Shown here in pieces: positions 34,200-43,050 of a DNA stretch of 59,484 nucleotides. The translations under genes were made by a program, and so were the position numbers. Location: NCBI GenBank assembly GCA_937136055.1, contig CAKZOD010000070.1, forward strand, positions 1-59,484, given 5' to 3'. Source of the DNA: an uncultured Oceanospirillaceae bacterium (GTDB taxonomy: Bacteria; Pseudomonadota; Gammaproteobacteria; Pseudomonadales; Balneatricaceae). The notes under the pieces are model-generated. The model had not been told where the DNA came from. It saw only the letters and a list, made by a program, of their open reading frames with translations, and searched no databases. The stretch's first letter is position 1, and every line of letters starts with the position of its first letter.

Positions 34200-34227
34200 A
34201 AAAGGTAAAATTTAAAAAGTACCTTTT
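34200..34227. promoter_or_regulatory. Palindromic operator for the Lrp-family regulator
   Basis: AAAAGGTA (34200-34207) and TACCTTTT (34220-34227) form a perfect 8-bp dyad over an AT-rich 12-bp spacer, ending 6 bp before the lrp-like start codon. The position suits autorepression and control of the divergent exporter. Confidence 0.6.
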
Positions 34228-34233
34228 AATAAA

Positions 34234-34701
34234 ATGGATAAACAAGATATGGCATCAGAATATAAAAACCTTGATGAGATAGATATTCGCATCATTCAAA
34301 TGCTCAGCGAAAATGCTAGGCAAGCGACCTCGACTATTGCAGCTGCCATTGGAATGTCGGCACCTAGCATCGCTGAGCGCATTAAGCGGCTCGAAGAATC
34401 CGGTGTCATAAGTAAGTTTACCGTTGAGCTCAATCACGAACTGCTAGGCTATCCGTTTAGTGCGATTGTGCGCGTTAAGCCTCTGCCCGGTAAAATTCAT
34501 ATTCTTCAGCAGCGCTTGATAGAAATGCCTAACTGTACCCAGTGCGACAAAGTGACCGGTGATGACTGTTTCATTGCCCGTCTTGCTTTGCGCTCGATAC
34601 CCGAACTCGATGAAGTGCTGGATAAAATTGTCGAATTGGCTGAAACCAGCACTGCGATTATTAAACAATCCCCTGTGGATAGACGATTGCCTAAACTCTA
34701 G
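34234..34701 (+). CDS. Lrp/AsnC family regulator
   Basis: 155 aa. N-terminal helix-turn-helix (LDEIDIRIIQMLSENARQATSTIAAAIGMSAPSIAERIKRLEESGVI) followed by an AsnC/RAM ligand-binding domain (about residues 75-150) with the VTGDDCFIARLAL segment that forms the effector pocket. Normal family length. No clear ribosome site; the start is set by the first in-frame ATG, and another five codons later is possible. Divergent from the EamA exporter, which it probably regulates in response to an amino acid. Confidence 0.93.
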   Translation: MDKQDMASEYKNLDEIDIRIIQMLSENARQATSTIAAAIGMSAPSIAERIKRLEESGVISKFTVELNHELLGYPFSAIVRVKPLPGKIHILQQRLIEMPNCTQCDKVTGDDCFIARLALRSIPELDEVLDKIVELAETSTAIIKQSPVDRRLPKL

Positions 34702-34721
34702 ATATTTACTCTAGTTACTTA

Positions 34722-36008
34722 CTAAAGGGGAGCTTTCGCCTCTTGTTGCTGATCGCGCATGCGCAGGTATTTATAGGTTAAATTAGCCACAATGGGCCCG
34801 AATACACCGCCGTTCCAATCACAACCAAACGGGGCAAACGCTTGGTACTCATCGCTCACGCCACAAATACCTTGCGCGACTAAAGTGCCGCATATTGTTC
34901 CTGTATTTAAGCCGTGCCCTCCAAACGATGCGCAAATCCACTGTCCTTTAGACTGCTCCTGCACTATTGGCATTTTGTGACCGCTATATGCCATCAAACC
35001 AGACCAAGACTTATCGATTTTCACCGCGCCTAGCTCTGGATAAACAGAGACAAGATCTTCTCTTAGAATCTCAGCTAAACGCTGCTCATTTGTCTGATTA
35101 TCCGTTGTGATACGTGATCCCCAGAGCAATCTATCCCCTTCAACTAAGCGATAGTAATCTGCTGCGCGTCTATCATCTTTAATGCTGTACTCTTTAGTGA
35201 TCAATTGACTGGCCAAATCGCCTAAAGGCTCAGTCAGTACCATGTAGGTGGCGATTGGCAGAAAAGAGCGTTTTAACTGTGGCATTTCACTACCGGTATA
35301 GCCGCCCCCACAAAATACCACATGCTCACAGCTGACAGTGGCTTGAGCAGTTTCTACGCGATGTTTATCAGCATCTTTTTGAGCATTTAGCACTGCACTG
35401 TTTTCAAAGATTAAACCGCCTAGCTTTTCTATTTGTGCCGCTAAGCCTAAGCAGTAGTTAAGGGGATGAAAATGAAAATCTTCACTGCTAAAAAGCCCTT
35501 CAAAATAGCGCTTCGAGCGACAGACTTCACGCACTTGCTCAACCTCTAATAGATCGAGATGATAGCCGTATTTCTCGCTCATGGTACGCTGTTTAGCAAC
35601 TAGCTGTTCACGTTGTGGATAGCGGCCAGCTTGCAGCCCACCAAACTTCACATCGCAATTTTTTAAATCGTATTGCTCAATGTTGCTTTTAACCATCTCT
35701 ACCCCTTGGCGTGAGAGGTCATACAAATGCTGCGCTTTTTTAAGACCGAGTTTAGCTTCTAAAGCATCCGCCCCCTGCGCCCAACCTGGAGAGACTAACC
35801 CTCCGTTTCTTCCTGACGCTCCCCAAGCAATTGATTCTTTCTCAATAATGGCGACTTTCTTGCCTTGCTTTAATAGCTCTAAAGCACAGCTCAATCCTGC
35901 AATACCGGCTCCCACAATACATACATCGACACTTAAATCTTGATCTAAAACTGGGCGAGATGGGGCTTCAATGGCGGTACTAGCATAATAAGTATTGGGG
36001 TATTTCAT
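34722..36008 (-). CDS. FAD-dependent amine/amino-acid oxidoreductase, PuuB/DadA-like
   Basis: 428 aa. The dinucleotide-binding motif VDVCIVGAGIAGLSCALELLKQGKKVAIIEKE with the following GASGRNGGLVSPG is the hallmark of the DAO superfamily, and the N-terminal YYASTA...RP start is that of PuuB/OrdL (gamma-glutamylputrescine oxidase) proteins. The C-terminal FGGHGLNTGTICGTLVAQGI closes the FAD site. It probably oxidises a secondary amine or modified amino acid to an aldehyde or imine. Divergent from a LysR gene across 228 bp, which likely controls it. Substrate unproven. Confidence 0.87.
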   Translation of the reverse strand: MKYPNTYYASTAIEAPSRPVLDQDLSVDVCIVGAGIAGLSCALELLKQGKKVAIIEKESIAWGASGRNGGLVSPGWAQGADALEAKLGLKKAQHLYDLSRQGVEMVKSNIEQYDLKNCDVKFGGLQAGRYPQREQLVAKQRTMSEKYGYHLDLLEVEQVREVCRSKRYFEGLFSSEDFHFHPLNYCLGLAAQIEKLGGLIFENSAVLNAQKDADKHRVETAQATVSCEHVVFCGGGYTGSEMPQLKRSFLPIATYMVLTEPLGDLASQLITKEYSIKDDRRAADYYRLVEGDRLLWGSRITTDNQTNEQRLAEILREDLVSVYPELGAVKIDKSWSGLMAYSGHKMPIVQEQSKGQWICASFGGHGLNTGTICGTLVAQGICGVSDEYQAFAPFGCDWNGGVFGPIVANLTYKYLRMRDQQQEAKAPL

Positions 36009-36236
36009 TTATGGCCTACAAAAATTAAGGGCGAATGTATTATTGTAATCTCTGGCTACTAGAGCGCTTTCAAGACTGTTTTCAAGCTGCATTATCAACA
36101 CTTTAAATAGCAGATTAATACTAGACTGAATGCCTGAGTAGTGAAAGAATATATTTCCTTACGCAGATATCGGTTTTAGCTATAAACAAGTCGCTGAAGC
36201 ACAGCTGTAGATTGATTATTTTGGAGCAACATTAAG

Positions 36237-37073
36237 TTGGATTTTAGATCATTACGTTATTTTGTCGCTGTTTTTGAAGAACAGAGCTTTAGTGCTGCCG
36301 CTAAACGCTGCTTCGTTGCTCAGCCTTCAATTTCAGGTGCGGTTCAACAGCTTGAATCTGAGCTCGATTGCGCGCTGTTTGTTCGCCACTCAAAAGGTAT
36401 TACCCCAACGACAGAGGGCACTTCGCTGTACCCTAAAGCGTGCCAAGTCCTCGAAGATGTTGCCAATATTAAACTCCAGTTTCAAGACACTCCAGAGCAG
36501 TTTTCATTCAAACTAGCCCTACTGCCCTTCCTCTCTGGGAACAGAGTATCCAAGATGATCAAGCAGCTTATCCAAACGCTGCCTAACTTAGATTTAACAT
36601 TGGTTGATATAAACGAAGATGCCGATGCGCGCATTATTTCCCAAACCGTGTTAAACAAAGACGAAGTTTTCCACAAGCTGTGGGTTGATCGCTACGTGTT
36701 AGCAACTCCCAGTAATCACCCGATTGCTCAGAACAGCAACGTCAGTTTAGCCCAGCTCAACAACTGCTCTTTTATCAGCCGCTCTCCTTGCGACATTATT
36801 GATTCTTGGCAGTTCGCCATCGCTAAACGCGGTTTAAACTTAAAGGTAAAAGCGACAGTTAAAACCGAAGAGTATGCACTTGATCTTGTGGCTGCGGGAC
36901 TTGGAGTATCAATCGTCCCCTTGCACTCCCTCGATGGGCGCAGTGACCTACGCTTTTGTGAAATCGACGATTTGCAACTAGAGCGCGTAGTTGGCTTGGC
37001 CTACACCAAAAATACCGCTGTCGCCCCAAGCCTACTTGCTGCAATAACCAATATCGAAAAAGAGAAGAAATAG
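36237..37073 (+). CDS. LysR family regulator, divergent from the oxidase
   Basis: 278 aa. Helix-turn-helix MDFRSLRYFVAVFEEQSFSAAAKRCFVAQPSISGAVQQLESEL, then a substrate-binding domain that is somewhat shorter than usual (about 190 residues). It starts with TTG, with GGAG 10 nt upstream; an ATT two codons earlier would have better spacing (4 nt) but is a rare start. Probably regulates the divergent PuuB-like oxidase. Followed by a strong terminator. Confidence 0.9.
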   Translation: MDFRSLRYFVAVFEEQSFSAAAKRCFVAQPSISGAVQQLESELDCALFVRHSKGITPTTEGTSLYPKACQVLEDVANIKLQFQDTPEQFSFKLALLPFLSGNRVSKMIKQLIQTLPNLDLTLVDINEDADARIISQTVLNKDEVFHKLWVDRYVLATPSNHPIAQNSNVSLAQLNNCSFISRSPCDIIDSWQFAIAKRGLNLKVKATVKTEEYALDLVAAGLGVSIVPLHSLDGRSDLRFCEIDDLQLERVVGLAYTKNTAVAPSLLAAITNIEKEKK

Positions 37074-37089
37074 GCCTATTTCAAGACCA

Positions 37090-37118
37090 GCCGAATACTC
37101 ATGTAAAATTCGGCTTTT
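37090..37118 (+). terminator. Terminator of the LysR gene
   Basis: Perfect 7-bp stem GCCGAAT (37090-37096) with ATTCGGC (37108-37114), followed by TTTT. Confidence 0.8.
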
Positions 37119-37340
37119 GACTATTTTGAATAGCAACAGCCAAAAACCCTCTACCACTCTTGGTCTACACCACGTATACTTGCCTCTCATTTAGCACTTT
37201 TTACGCAACCCTCGCGATTATGGAAAGTGTGCACTAATTGACACCCAAAAAACTCTTGATTTTGCCGCTCCAATCGCTGCTTAAATCAACTCTATTTCCA
37301 ATGATTATTTTAGGACGCATGTCCTTAAGAGGATGTACCC

Positions 37341-38213
37341 GTGTTTTTTCTGCTCGCCTTTATTTCAACCTTCGCTTACTCACTTCAGAGTAGTTTGCTC
37401 GTCAAGCAAGCGCGCTCTATGGATCGTTTATCACTCGCTTTCTATCGTATGTTATCGCTAAGTTTCATACTGTCACCTATGTTGCTAGGCGTTAATGCTG
37501 ATGATTACCAAGCACTTCCCGCACTGATGCCTTCACTATTATTATCGGGTATTTGTGGGGGTACTTATATTTGGGCGCAGTTTTACGCAGTGCAATTTAT
37601 CCCGCTAGGGGTCGCCACTAGCCTCAATCAAAGTGTAAGAACTGTTGCCGCTTTTGCTTTAGGCTATTTTTTACTGAATGAATCACTGGTACCTTTACAG
37701 GTGATGCTAATAGTCATTGTATTAGTTGGTGGAGGGGTTGTAGCCAGTAGTAAAAATGCCATGCAGCACTTGCACAATGATATGCGCCGCGGCGTTCTCA
37801 TCTCACTGATCGCAGGGTTATTAGGCGCAACAAGCTTCTTTATATTGAGCGCCGCTACCAAACAAGCAAACCCATTTATGGTTGGCTACTTTTGGGAGTT
37901 CAGCATATTACTTGGCAGTGCTGTGATATTAATTATTCGCAAATTATCAGGTAATTTAGGGCTACAAGCTGTGAGTTACAAAGAGTTTCGCGGTATCGCC
38001 CTAGCAAGCAGCCCCACCTTATTAGGAACAGCAGGAGCAGCGCTGGCACTACAAAATGGTTCACTGGCAATATTCATGGCCATTGCATCATTATCTGTTG
38101 TGCTAAGTGCGCTATTCGGGCGAGTTCTCTACGCTGAGAAATTACGTACCGTTCAATGGATCGGCATTTGGATCAGCTTGTTGGGGGTTATTGCCTTAAA
38201 GCTTTACACTTAA
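37341..38213 (+). CDS. EamA/DMT family transporter, second copy
   Basis: 290 aa with about ten membrane helices in two EamA repeats, starting FFLLAFISTFAYSLQSSLLVKQAR, with GVATSLNQSVRTVAAFALGYFLLNE in helix 4-5 and ATSFFILSAATKQANPFMVGYFW opening the second repeat. It differs strongly in sequence from the other EamA gene in this window. GTG start with AGAGGA 7 nt upstream. Stops 6 bp before convergent btuC. It stands alone after the LysR terminator; substrate unknown. Confidence 0.87.
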   Translation: MFFLLAFISTFAYSLQSSLLVKQARSMDRLSLAFYRMLSLSFILSPMLLGVNADDYQALPALMPSLLLSGICGGTYIWAQFYAVQFIPLGVATSLNQSVRTVAAFALGYFLLNESLVPLQVMLIVIVLVGGGVVASSKNAMQHLHNDMRRGVLISLIAGLLGATSFFILSAATKQANPFMVGYFWEFSILLGSAVILIIRKLSGNLGLQAVSYKEFRGIALASSPTLLGTAGAALALQNGSLAIFMAIASLSVVLSALFGRVLYAEKLRTVQWIGIWISLLGVIALKLYT

Positions 38214-38219
38214 TAGGCT

Positions 38220-39239
38220 TTATTCTCGCTTTGCTAATAAATAGCAGAAATAGCTACCGCCCACTGCCCCTGTAATAATACCGATAGGTAATTCTTGCGG
38301 GGCAAGCATCACCCTAGCGATGATATCAATCAGCAGCACAAAAGCTGCACCAAATAGTGCTGACAGCGGTAATAGTAAACGATTATCTCCGCCGACAATT
38401 GAACGCACTATGTGCGGCACCACCAGCCCAACAAAGCCAATTGTGCCTGTTAGAGATACAATTAAACTGCTGACCAAAGTAGCTAAGAGCAAAATTTCTA
38501 TGCGCACTCTATTTACGGGTATACCTAATGCTGCCGCGCTTTCTTGCCCCATCATCAACGCATTTAAATTACGTGCATGGCATATCAGCAATATAATACC
38601 GCCAATGATCAAAACACTAGGAATAGGGAGCAAATCCCAACGCGCACGGCCTAATCCCCCTAGCATCCAAAAGACGATAGACTGAGCAGCTCTTTGATCT
38701 CCCCAGTAGATTAGCCAATTGGTCGCTGCCATTAAAATAAACGAGATAGCCACACCCGCCAACACTAATCGGTCAGGCCTTTGATTAGCAGGGTTTCTCA
38801 ATAGCAACAGTAATAATATAAAGGACAGTAGCCCTCCAAAGAAACTAAACAGCGGTAAGGTGTATGCGCCAAGTGCTAACCCTAAATGAGAGATAACGAA
38901 CACCGCTCCCAAAGAGGCACCCGATGACACTCCTAATAGGAATGGATCAGTCAGTGGGTTACGAGTGGCCGCTTGTAACGCACCTCCGCAAACCGCTAAG
39001 CCCGCACCTGTTAGCATAGCCAACACAGTACGAGGAGCGCGCAATTCAAGAATGATAACCGCTTGTGAATTGCGCCACTCCTGCACCACCCATTCAGGGT
39101 TAAGCGCATGCACTACTATTTTCAACACGTGCAATGGGCTGATTTGACTGACACCGACACTGATACCCGCTAATGCCAGTAGCACAATGGCCACCAGCAA
39201 AAGCAGTGCAATGCGCGTGAATTTCTCTGAAGGTTGCAA
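38220..39239 (-). CDS. btuC: Vitamin B12 ABC importer, permease
   Basis: 339-aa FecCD/BtuC-type permease with about ten membrane helices. Family landmarks: LRAPRTVLAMLTGAGLAVCGGALQAATRNPLTDPFLLGVSSGASLGA, the ILIGVAIS-like LVLAGVAISFILMA and the coupling segment ALGIPVNRVRIEILLLATL. Last gene of the riboswitch-controlled unit, starting two bases after the binding protein gene. It starts with TTG. Heme, siderophore and B12 permeases look alike; B12 is inferred from the cobalamin riboswitch. Confidence 0.88.
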   Translation of the reverse strand: MQPSEKFTRIALLLLVAIVLLALAGISVGVSQISPLHVLKIVVHALNPEWVVQEWRNSQAVIILELRAPRTVLAMLTGAGLAVCGGALQAATRNPLTDPFLLGVSSGASLGAVFVISHLGLALGAYTLPLFSFFGGLLSFILLLLLLRNPANQRPDRLVLAGVAISFILMAATNWLIYWGDQRAAQSIVFWMLGGLGRARWDLLPIPSVLIIGGIILLICHARNLNALMMGQESAAALGIPVNRVRIEILLLATLVSSLIVSLTGTIGFVGLVVPHIVRSIVGGDNRLLLPLSALFGAAFVLLIDIIARVMLAPQELPIGIITGAVGGSYFCYLLAKRE

Positions 39240-39241
39240 AT

Positions 39242-40195
39242 TTAAGACTCTGCTGGGTAAAACTTAGCCGCTAGCTTCTCAACCGCTTCAATATTCAGAG
39301 GGCCCGGTGTGATTTCGCCGTACTCTAAAGGAAGAAAGCGATCATTCTTAACCGCATCTAAGGTTGATAGTACTGGATGATTCTTCAAGAATTCCCAAGA
39401 AGATTTCCAACCACCTTTTTGATAATCAACTAAGATAATGAACTCAGGTTGCGCGTCCATAACTGACTCAATACCCACTTTGCCCCAGCTAGTATCGATG
39501 TTATCCATTACATTGATACCACCCGCAGCGCGAATCAACGCTGTCGGCATACCAAAGCGGCCTGATGTAAAGATTTTATCTTCACCTGAATCATACAAGA
39601 AGACTCTCACAGCTTTCTTATCTGCAGGCTTACTCACCGCACTGATACGTGCTTTCCACTGATCCACAAGTGACTGTGCTTTCTCTTTAACGCCAAACAC
39701 AGCACCTAAACGCAGCATATCGTCATAGAGCAACGACATTGACGCATCTGGGCCCGATTTAGTTAAGTGCACGCATGATTCACTGAGCTCAAGAACCGGT
39801 ACACCTAACTTGCCTAAGCTTTGCGGTGTTAGCTCACCATCGGTGCGCATGCCATAATTCCAACCGGCGAAAAACAGATCAGGTTCCGCTGCAATTAAAT
39901 TTTCTAAAGTAGGGTTCTTTGGTGCAAGCTCTGGAATGTCTCCACGATCTGCATCGAATTTAGCATTAGTTTTATACCAGCCGGTAATACCTGTCAGTGC
40001 TGCAATATTTTTTTGAATACCTAAAGCAAATGCCATCTGGCTCATATTCTGATCGTGAATTACCGCTTTAGTAGGCGCTTGATCAAAAGTGACTGTACGA
40101 CCACAACTATCAACAGTCACTGGGAAGCTAGAGGCAAAAGTATTAACTGAAATAGCACTGAGCATTAACGCCGAGCTAGCAAGAAGTTTACGCAT
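39242..40195 (-). CDS. btuF: Vitamin B12 ABC importer, periplasmic binding protein
   Basis: 317 aa. Signal peptide ending near NTFA-SSFP, then the helical-backbone binding-protein fold (TroA/BtuF family): TVDSCGRTVTFDQAPTKAVIHDQNMSQMAFALG, the domain linker helix around residue 180 and the C-terminal DAQPEFIILVDY and LEYGEITPGPLN. AAGGAAAA precedes the ATG, which overlaps the end of the ATPase gene by 8 bp. B12 as substrate is inferred from the riboswitch; the fold also binds siderophores and heme. Confidence 0.85.
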   Translation of the reverse strand: MRKLLASSALMLSAISVNTFASSFPVTVDSCGRTVTFDQAPTKAVIHDQNMSQMAFALGIQKNIAALTGITGWYKTNAKFDADRGDIPELAPKNPTLENLIAAEPDLFFAGWNYGMRTDGELTPQSLGKLGVPVLELSESCVHLTKSGPDASMSLLYDDMLRLGAVFGVKEKAQSLVDQWKARISAVSKPADKKAVRVFLYDSGEDKIFTSGRFGMPTALIRAAGGINVMDNIDTSWGKVGIESVMDAQPEFIILVDYQKGGWKSSWEFLKNHPVLSTLDAVKNDRFLPLEYGEITPGPLNIEAVEKLAAKFYPAES

Positions 40196-41132
40196 GTTTT
40201 TTTCCTTGGGTATCTTTTGTTATAAAAGGAGTTTCGTTGGATGAATTAATCGCCGGCTGATTGATTAACTCAGCACTCATTAGATCACTGGCAAGCACTG
40301 TTGAAGTAACCTTGCTTGTGGTTATTGAATGAATGGGTGAGTCATCAACTTCAGCATGGCTAATTATTGAATCTAACGGAGAAGCACAGAACGCCCACTG
40401 TTGCCAAGGGTTGGTATAGGACTCGACATTGACGGAAAAAACATCCGCAAATAATGCTGGCGTTAGCACATCTTGAGGAGCGCCTTGGCTCACTAAACGA
40501 CCATCTTTGAGCACTAACACTCTGTCACAATAGCGAGCAGCTAACGGAAAATCATGTAGGGAAACCAAACAACTCAATGACAGTGCTTTAAGCTGTTGCA
40601 TAAGCTCTAATTGATGTTGTATATCTAAGTGATTACAAGGTTCGTCTAACACCAGAAGCTGAGGCTCTTGTACCAGCGCACGACAAATCATCACGCGCTT
40701 TTTCTCACCTCCTGATAATGTTTTGATATCCCGATCTAGATAAGCTTCAAGCTGCAACTGTGACACAGCTTTGTCGATCACAGCTTGGCCATGGTGATCT
40801 CGATAGGTAAACATACTGCGATGAGGTGTTCGCCCTGTTTCTATGATTGTCCTGACACTGAGCTGAAAGTCAGCTGGGGTTTCCTGGCTAACTGCACCAA
40901 TTTGTAAAGCGCGTTGTTTGTCACTCATTTGCGATATGTCGTGCTCATTGATAACAACGTTACCGCTATAGCTTTTGTTTGCACCAAATAAACAACGCAA
41001 CAATGTTGTTTTGCCCGCGCCATTAGGTCCCAAAATAGCAACTACTTCACCTTCAGCTAAGGTGAAGCTGACATCATCGAGCAATTTCTTACCCTGCCCG
41101 TCACACACCGTTAAATGCTCAACACTAAGCAT
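40188..41132 (-). CDS. btuD: Vitamin B12 ABC importer, ATP-binding protein
   Basis: About 314 aa. Walker A GPNGAGKTT, Q-loop GAVSQETPADF, signature LSGGEKKRV, Walker B LLVLDEPCNHLD and H-loop SLHDFPLA are all intact, as in FepC/BtuD. A tail of roughly 70 residues after ESYTNPWQQWAF is not part of the usual ATPase and looks unstructured (Ser/Thr/Asn-rich). The ATG at 41132 starts at the family N-terminus MLSVEHLTV; a GTG seven codons upstream is open. First gene of the B12 transport unit. Confidence 0.9.
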   Translation of the reverse strand: MLSVEHLTVCDGQGKKLLDDVSFTLAEGEVVAILGPNGAGKTTLLRCLFGANKSYSGNVVINEHDISQMSDKQRALQIGAVSQETPADFQLSVRTIIETGRTPHRSMFTYRDHHGQAVIDKAVSQLQLEAYLDRDIKTLSGGEKKRVMICRALVQEPQLLVLDEPCNHLDIQHQLELMQQLKALSLSCLVSLHDFPLAARYCDRVLVLKDGRLVSQGAPQDVLTPALFADVFSVNVESYTNPWQQWAFCASPLDSIISHAEVDDSPIHSITTSKVTSTVLASDLMSAELINQPAINSSNETPFITKDTQGKKHA

Positions 41133-41290
41133 TAACACAGCCTGTAAAAACACACGATGAAAAGGTATCAGACCAATAGTTGGCTAAAAAACGAATAACA
41201 AAAGAGGCTTGCTGAGACACACCACAACCTTACAAAATTTAGTTCAGGCCAGCGGCTATAGGAGAAAAACTGCAGTACTAAAGAGAGATT

Positions 41291-41314
41291 TTATACAGCA
41301 CTTTTCATACCCAT
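41291..41314 (-). CDS. Seven-codon leader ORF downstream of the B12 riboswitch
   Basis: ATG GGT ATG AAA AGT GCT GTA TAA, encoding MGMKSAV. GGAGG (41321-41325) is exactly 6 nt upstream, the best Shine-Dalgarno in the leader, and it forms the whole 5-nt loop of a perfect 6-bp hairpin (arms 41315-41320 and 41326-41331). About 160 nt separate it from btuD. Its translation may link riboswitch state to the downstream genes, or it may be fortuitous. Confidence 0.4.
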   Translation of the reverse strand: MGMKSAV

Positions 41315-41344
41315 AATCGCCCTCCGCGATTAATAATTAGGGTT

Positions 41345-41505
41345 AACAAAAGGCTGATTTTCGGACTAAACACTTGCTGCTAAAAGCATAACAAACTGTT
41401 TTCACCGTTGCGGGGGCAGTGTTGGATTTGAACCAACTTCCCAATTATCCTGTTTTCTCTATGCTTTCTCTTGCGATCACATACTAAAAAACAGGCACCT
41501 CTAGT
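41345..41505 (-). promoter_or_regulatory. Cobalamin riboswitch
   Basis: On the minus strand the leader begins GAGGTGCCTG, has AGGATAATTGGGAA, then the highly conserved B12 box ACTGCCCCCGCAACGG (within 41404-41420) and AGTCCGAAAATCAGCC near the 3' end, all in the order of the cobalamin (AdoCbl-type) riboswitch. Edges are approximate. It should reduce expression of the B12 importer genes when cobalamin is plentiful. The interval 41154-41344 between riboswitch and btuD carries only the leader ORF. Confidence 0.93.
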
Positions 41506-41517
41506 CAATTAGCTGGC

Positions 41518-41546
41518 ATATTAGGCCAGCTATAAATGATAAGCAA
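41518..41546 (-). promoter_or_regulatory. Promoter of the B12 importer transcript
   Basis: On the minus strand TTGCTT (41541-41546) and TAATAT (41518-41523) are 17 bp apart, just upstream of the riboswitch. The -10 lies in the loop of an AGCTGGC/GCCAGCT dyad (41511-41531), a possible operator. Upstream of it (41547-41709) nothing else was seen. Confidence 0.6.
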
Positions 41547-41709
41547 TCACTTTTAATACAGAACTTTAAGGAAGGCGCATAAAGATAAATAATGAGTTAA
41601 TTGTACAAGACTGGCTGTGGTGTGCTTTACAACCAAAGTCACAGGTTCGCATATCTAATTACATCACTTAACCTGAATTAAACATTTATCAGTTGCTATG
41701 TAGAAGCTA

Positions 41710-41949
41710 TTACCAAGAAGCGAGCTTAATTAACAATTGCCATATTTTTCCTATTAAACGAGGAAAAAGATCCTCGTATAATAGCGCCAGCAAGGCAAAT
41801 AAAATCATAACACCCCAAAGCACCCCGCTACCTAGAAAACTATCACCTTGATCATACACAGCAAGCTGCTTATTCAAAAAAAACCATAAAAAAGCAGCAG
41901 TCGGTAATGCAAACAGCATTGCAGCGAGCAAACTAATCAAACGATCCAT
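41710..41949 (-). CDS. Small two-helix membrane protein of unknown function
   Basis: 79 aa with hydrophobic segments at about residues 4-26 and 41-60 and an amphipathic end (FPRLIGKIWQLLIKLASW). Inner-membrane location expected. GGAGGC lies 6 nt before the ATG, which supports a real gene. No family recognised. No operon partner on its strand before the riboswitch promoter. Confidence 0.6.
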   Translation of the reverse strand: MDRLISLLAAMLFALPTAAFLWFFLNKQLAVYDQGDSFLGSGVLWGVMILFALLALLYEDLFPRLIGKIWQLLIKLASW

Positions 41950-42153
41950 AAAGACGCCTCCTTACTAAACCCCACCTTCATTTCACATGCCATTCTCTTC
42001 TACCCTCTCTCATGAGCAAAGCCAACTTTCGCCCTACTTTGTTGATTATCTCTGTATTGTGATTAATAAATAACAAAAAATAATTCGATGGTCTTTAATC
42101 TAAGTTAACATAGTAGATATGTTGCTATTAATATATTTTCAAAGCTCGTATTT

Positions 42154-42924
42154 ATGAAACCTTTTGATATTTCCTCAGCGGTTGAAGTTCAGCCTGCCAT
42201 TACTTTTAACCAGATCCGCGAGCGCTTTAACTTCAAGCGGATTGCAATAGGTCGCTGGGTTACACAAGCCGAGCAAGAAAGAGCAGCCAGCGCTTTCGAT
42301 AAATCGCTGAGCGACTTAATGACAGCTCTGCAATGCCCTGAAAGTGTGATATCTCTACGTGGCAATCTTTCTTTTCAATACGGCATAGGTGGCAGGCCAG
42401 GAGTAGCAGCTCATTACGATCCTAGCCAATGCTGCTTTTCTCTAGCCAAAAATGCAGGTCCTGGTAGCATTGCCCATGAATGGTTCCATGCACTTGACCA
42501 CTACCTAGGTAATAAAGTATTTAGCGATATTAGCGAAGTAACAGCAACGAGCCTTTTCGCCTCTAATGCATGGTTACAAGATGCGACACCTATCCCTCAT
42601 TCACTCAATGACAAACTCTATCACTGCTTCAAAGTCATTATGCTTTCTGATGATGCAAAACAACCTAGTGATTTATTCAAAGCAAGTGCAAAAATGGATC
42701 GTTCTCTCAAGAGTAACTATTATGCAAAGCCAGAGGAAATGTGCGCCCGCGCATTTGAAGCGTTTATAGAAGACTCTATTCCCAACAATCCTCACTTAGT
42801 CAATAACACTCGACACTCAGAAGAAGCTAAATACGGCCTTTACCCAAATGGGCAGCAGCGCCAATTGATCAACCTCGCTTTTAATGATTATTTTAGTCTG
42901 CTTGGAATGGCTTTAGCAAAATAG
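42154..42924 (+). CDS. Metallopeptidase-like protein with large polyvalent domain 1 (CLCA_X type)
   Basis: 256 aa with a zincin motif: IAHEWFHALDHYL supplies HExxH-type ligands (HEWFH), and EEMCARAFEAFIED further on provides a Glu-containing helix. This layout and the opening RFNFKRIAIGRWVTQAEQERAASAFDKSLSDL match the LPD1 domain found in polyvalent proteins of phages and conjugative elements, here as a stand-alone form as in Vibrio and relatives. No signal peptide, so cytoplasmic. No phage or plasmid genes surround it. Substrate unknown. No strong ribosome site. Confidence 0.75.
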   Translation: MKPFDISSAVEVQPAITFNQIRERFNFKRIAIGRWVTQAEQERAASAFDKSLSDLMTALQCPESVISLRGNLSFQYGIGGRPGVAAHYDPSQCCFSLAKNAGPGSIAHEWFHALDHYLGNKVFSDISEVTATSLFASNAWLQDATPIPHSLNDKLYHCFKVIMLSDDAKQPSDLFKASAKMDRSLKSNYYAKPEEMCARAFEAFIEDSIPNNPHLVNNTRHSEEAKYGLYPNGQQRQLINLAFNDYFSLLGMALAK

Positions 42925-43050
42925 CTTTTATAGTTCTGCCCATTAAGTTTCATACGCTAGTTTGCAAGATTCTAATGAAATATTTAGTCATTATGCTTAA
43001 ATAAAAACTTAATCAAAACTTAACAAAATCTTGGCGGCAGGTATTTAATC

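Noticed and set aside
41421..41437. GTTGGATTTGAACCAAC resembling the T-arm of a tRNA
   Set aside because: No acceptor, D or anticodon arms fit around it. The stretch lies inside the cobalamin riboswitch next to its conserved B12 box.
42154..42924. The LPD1 gene as evidence of a prophage
   Set aside because: No phage structural, replication or integrase genes flank it. It stands alone among chromosomal genes.
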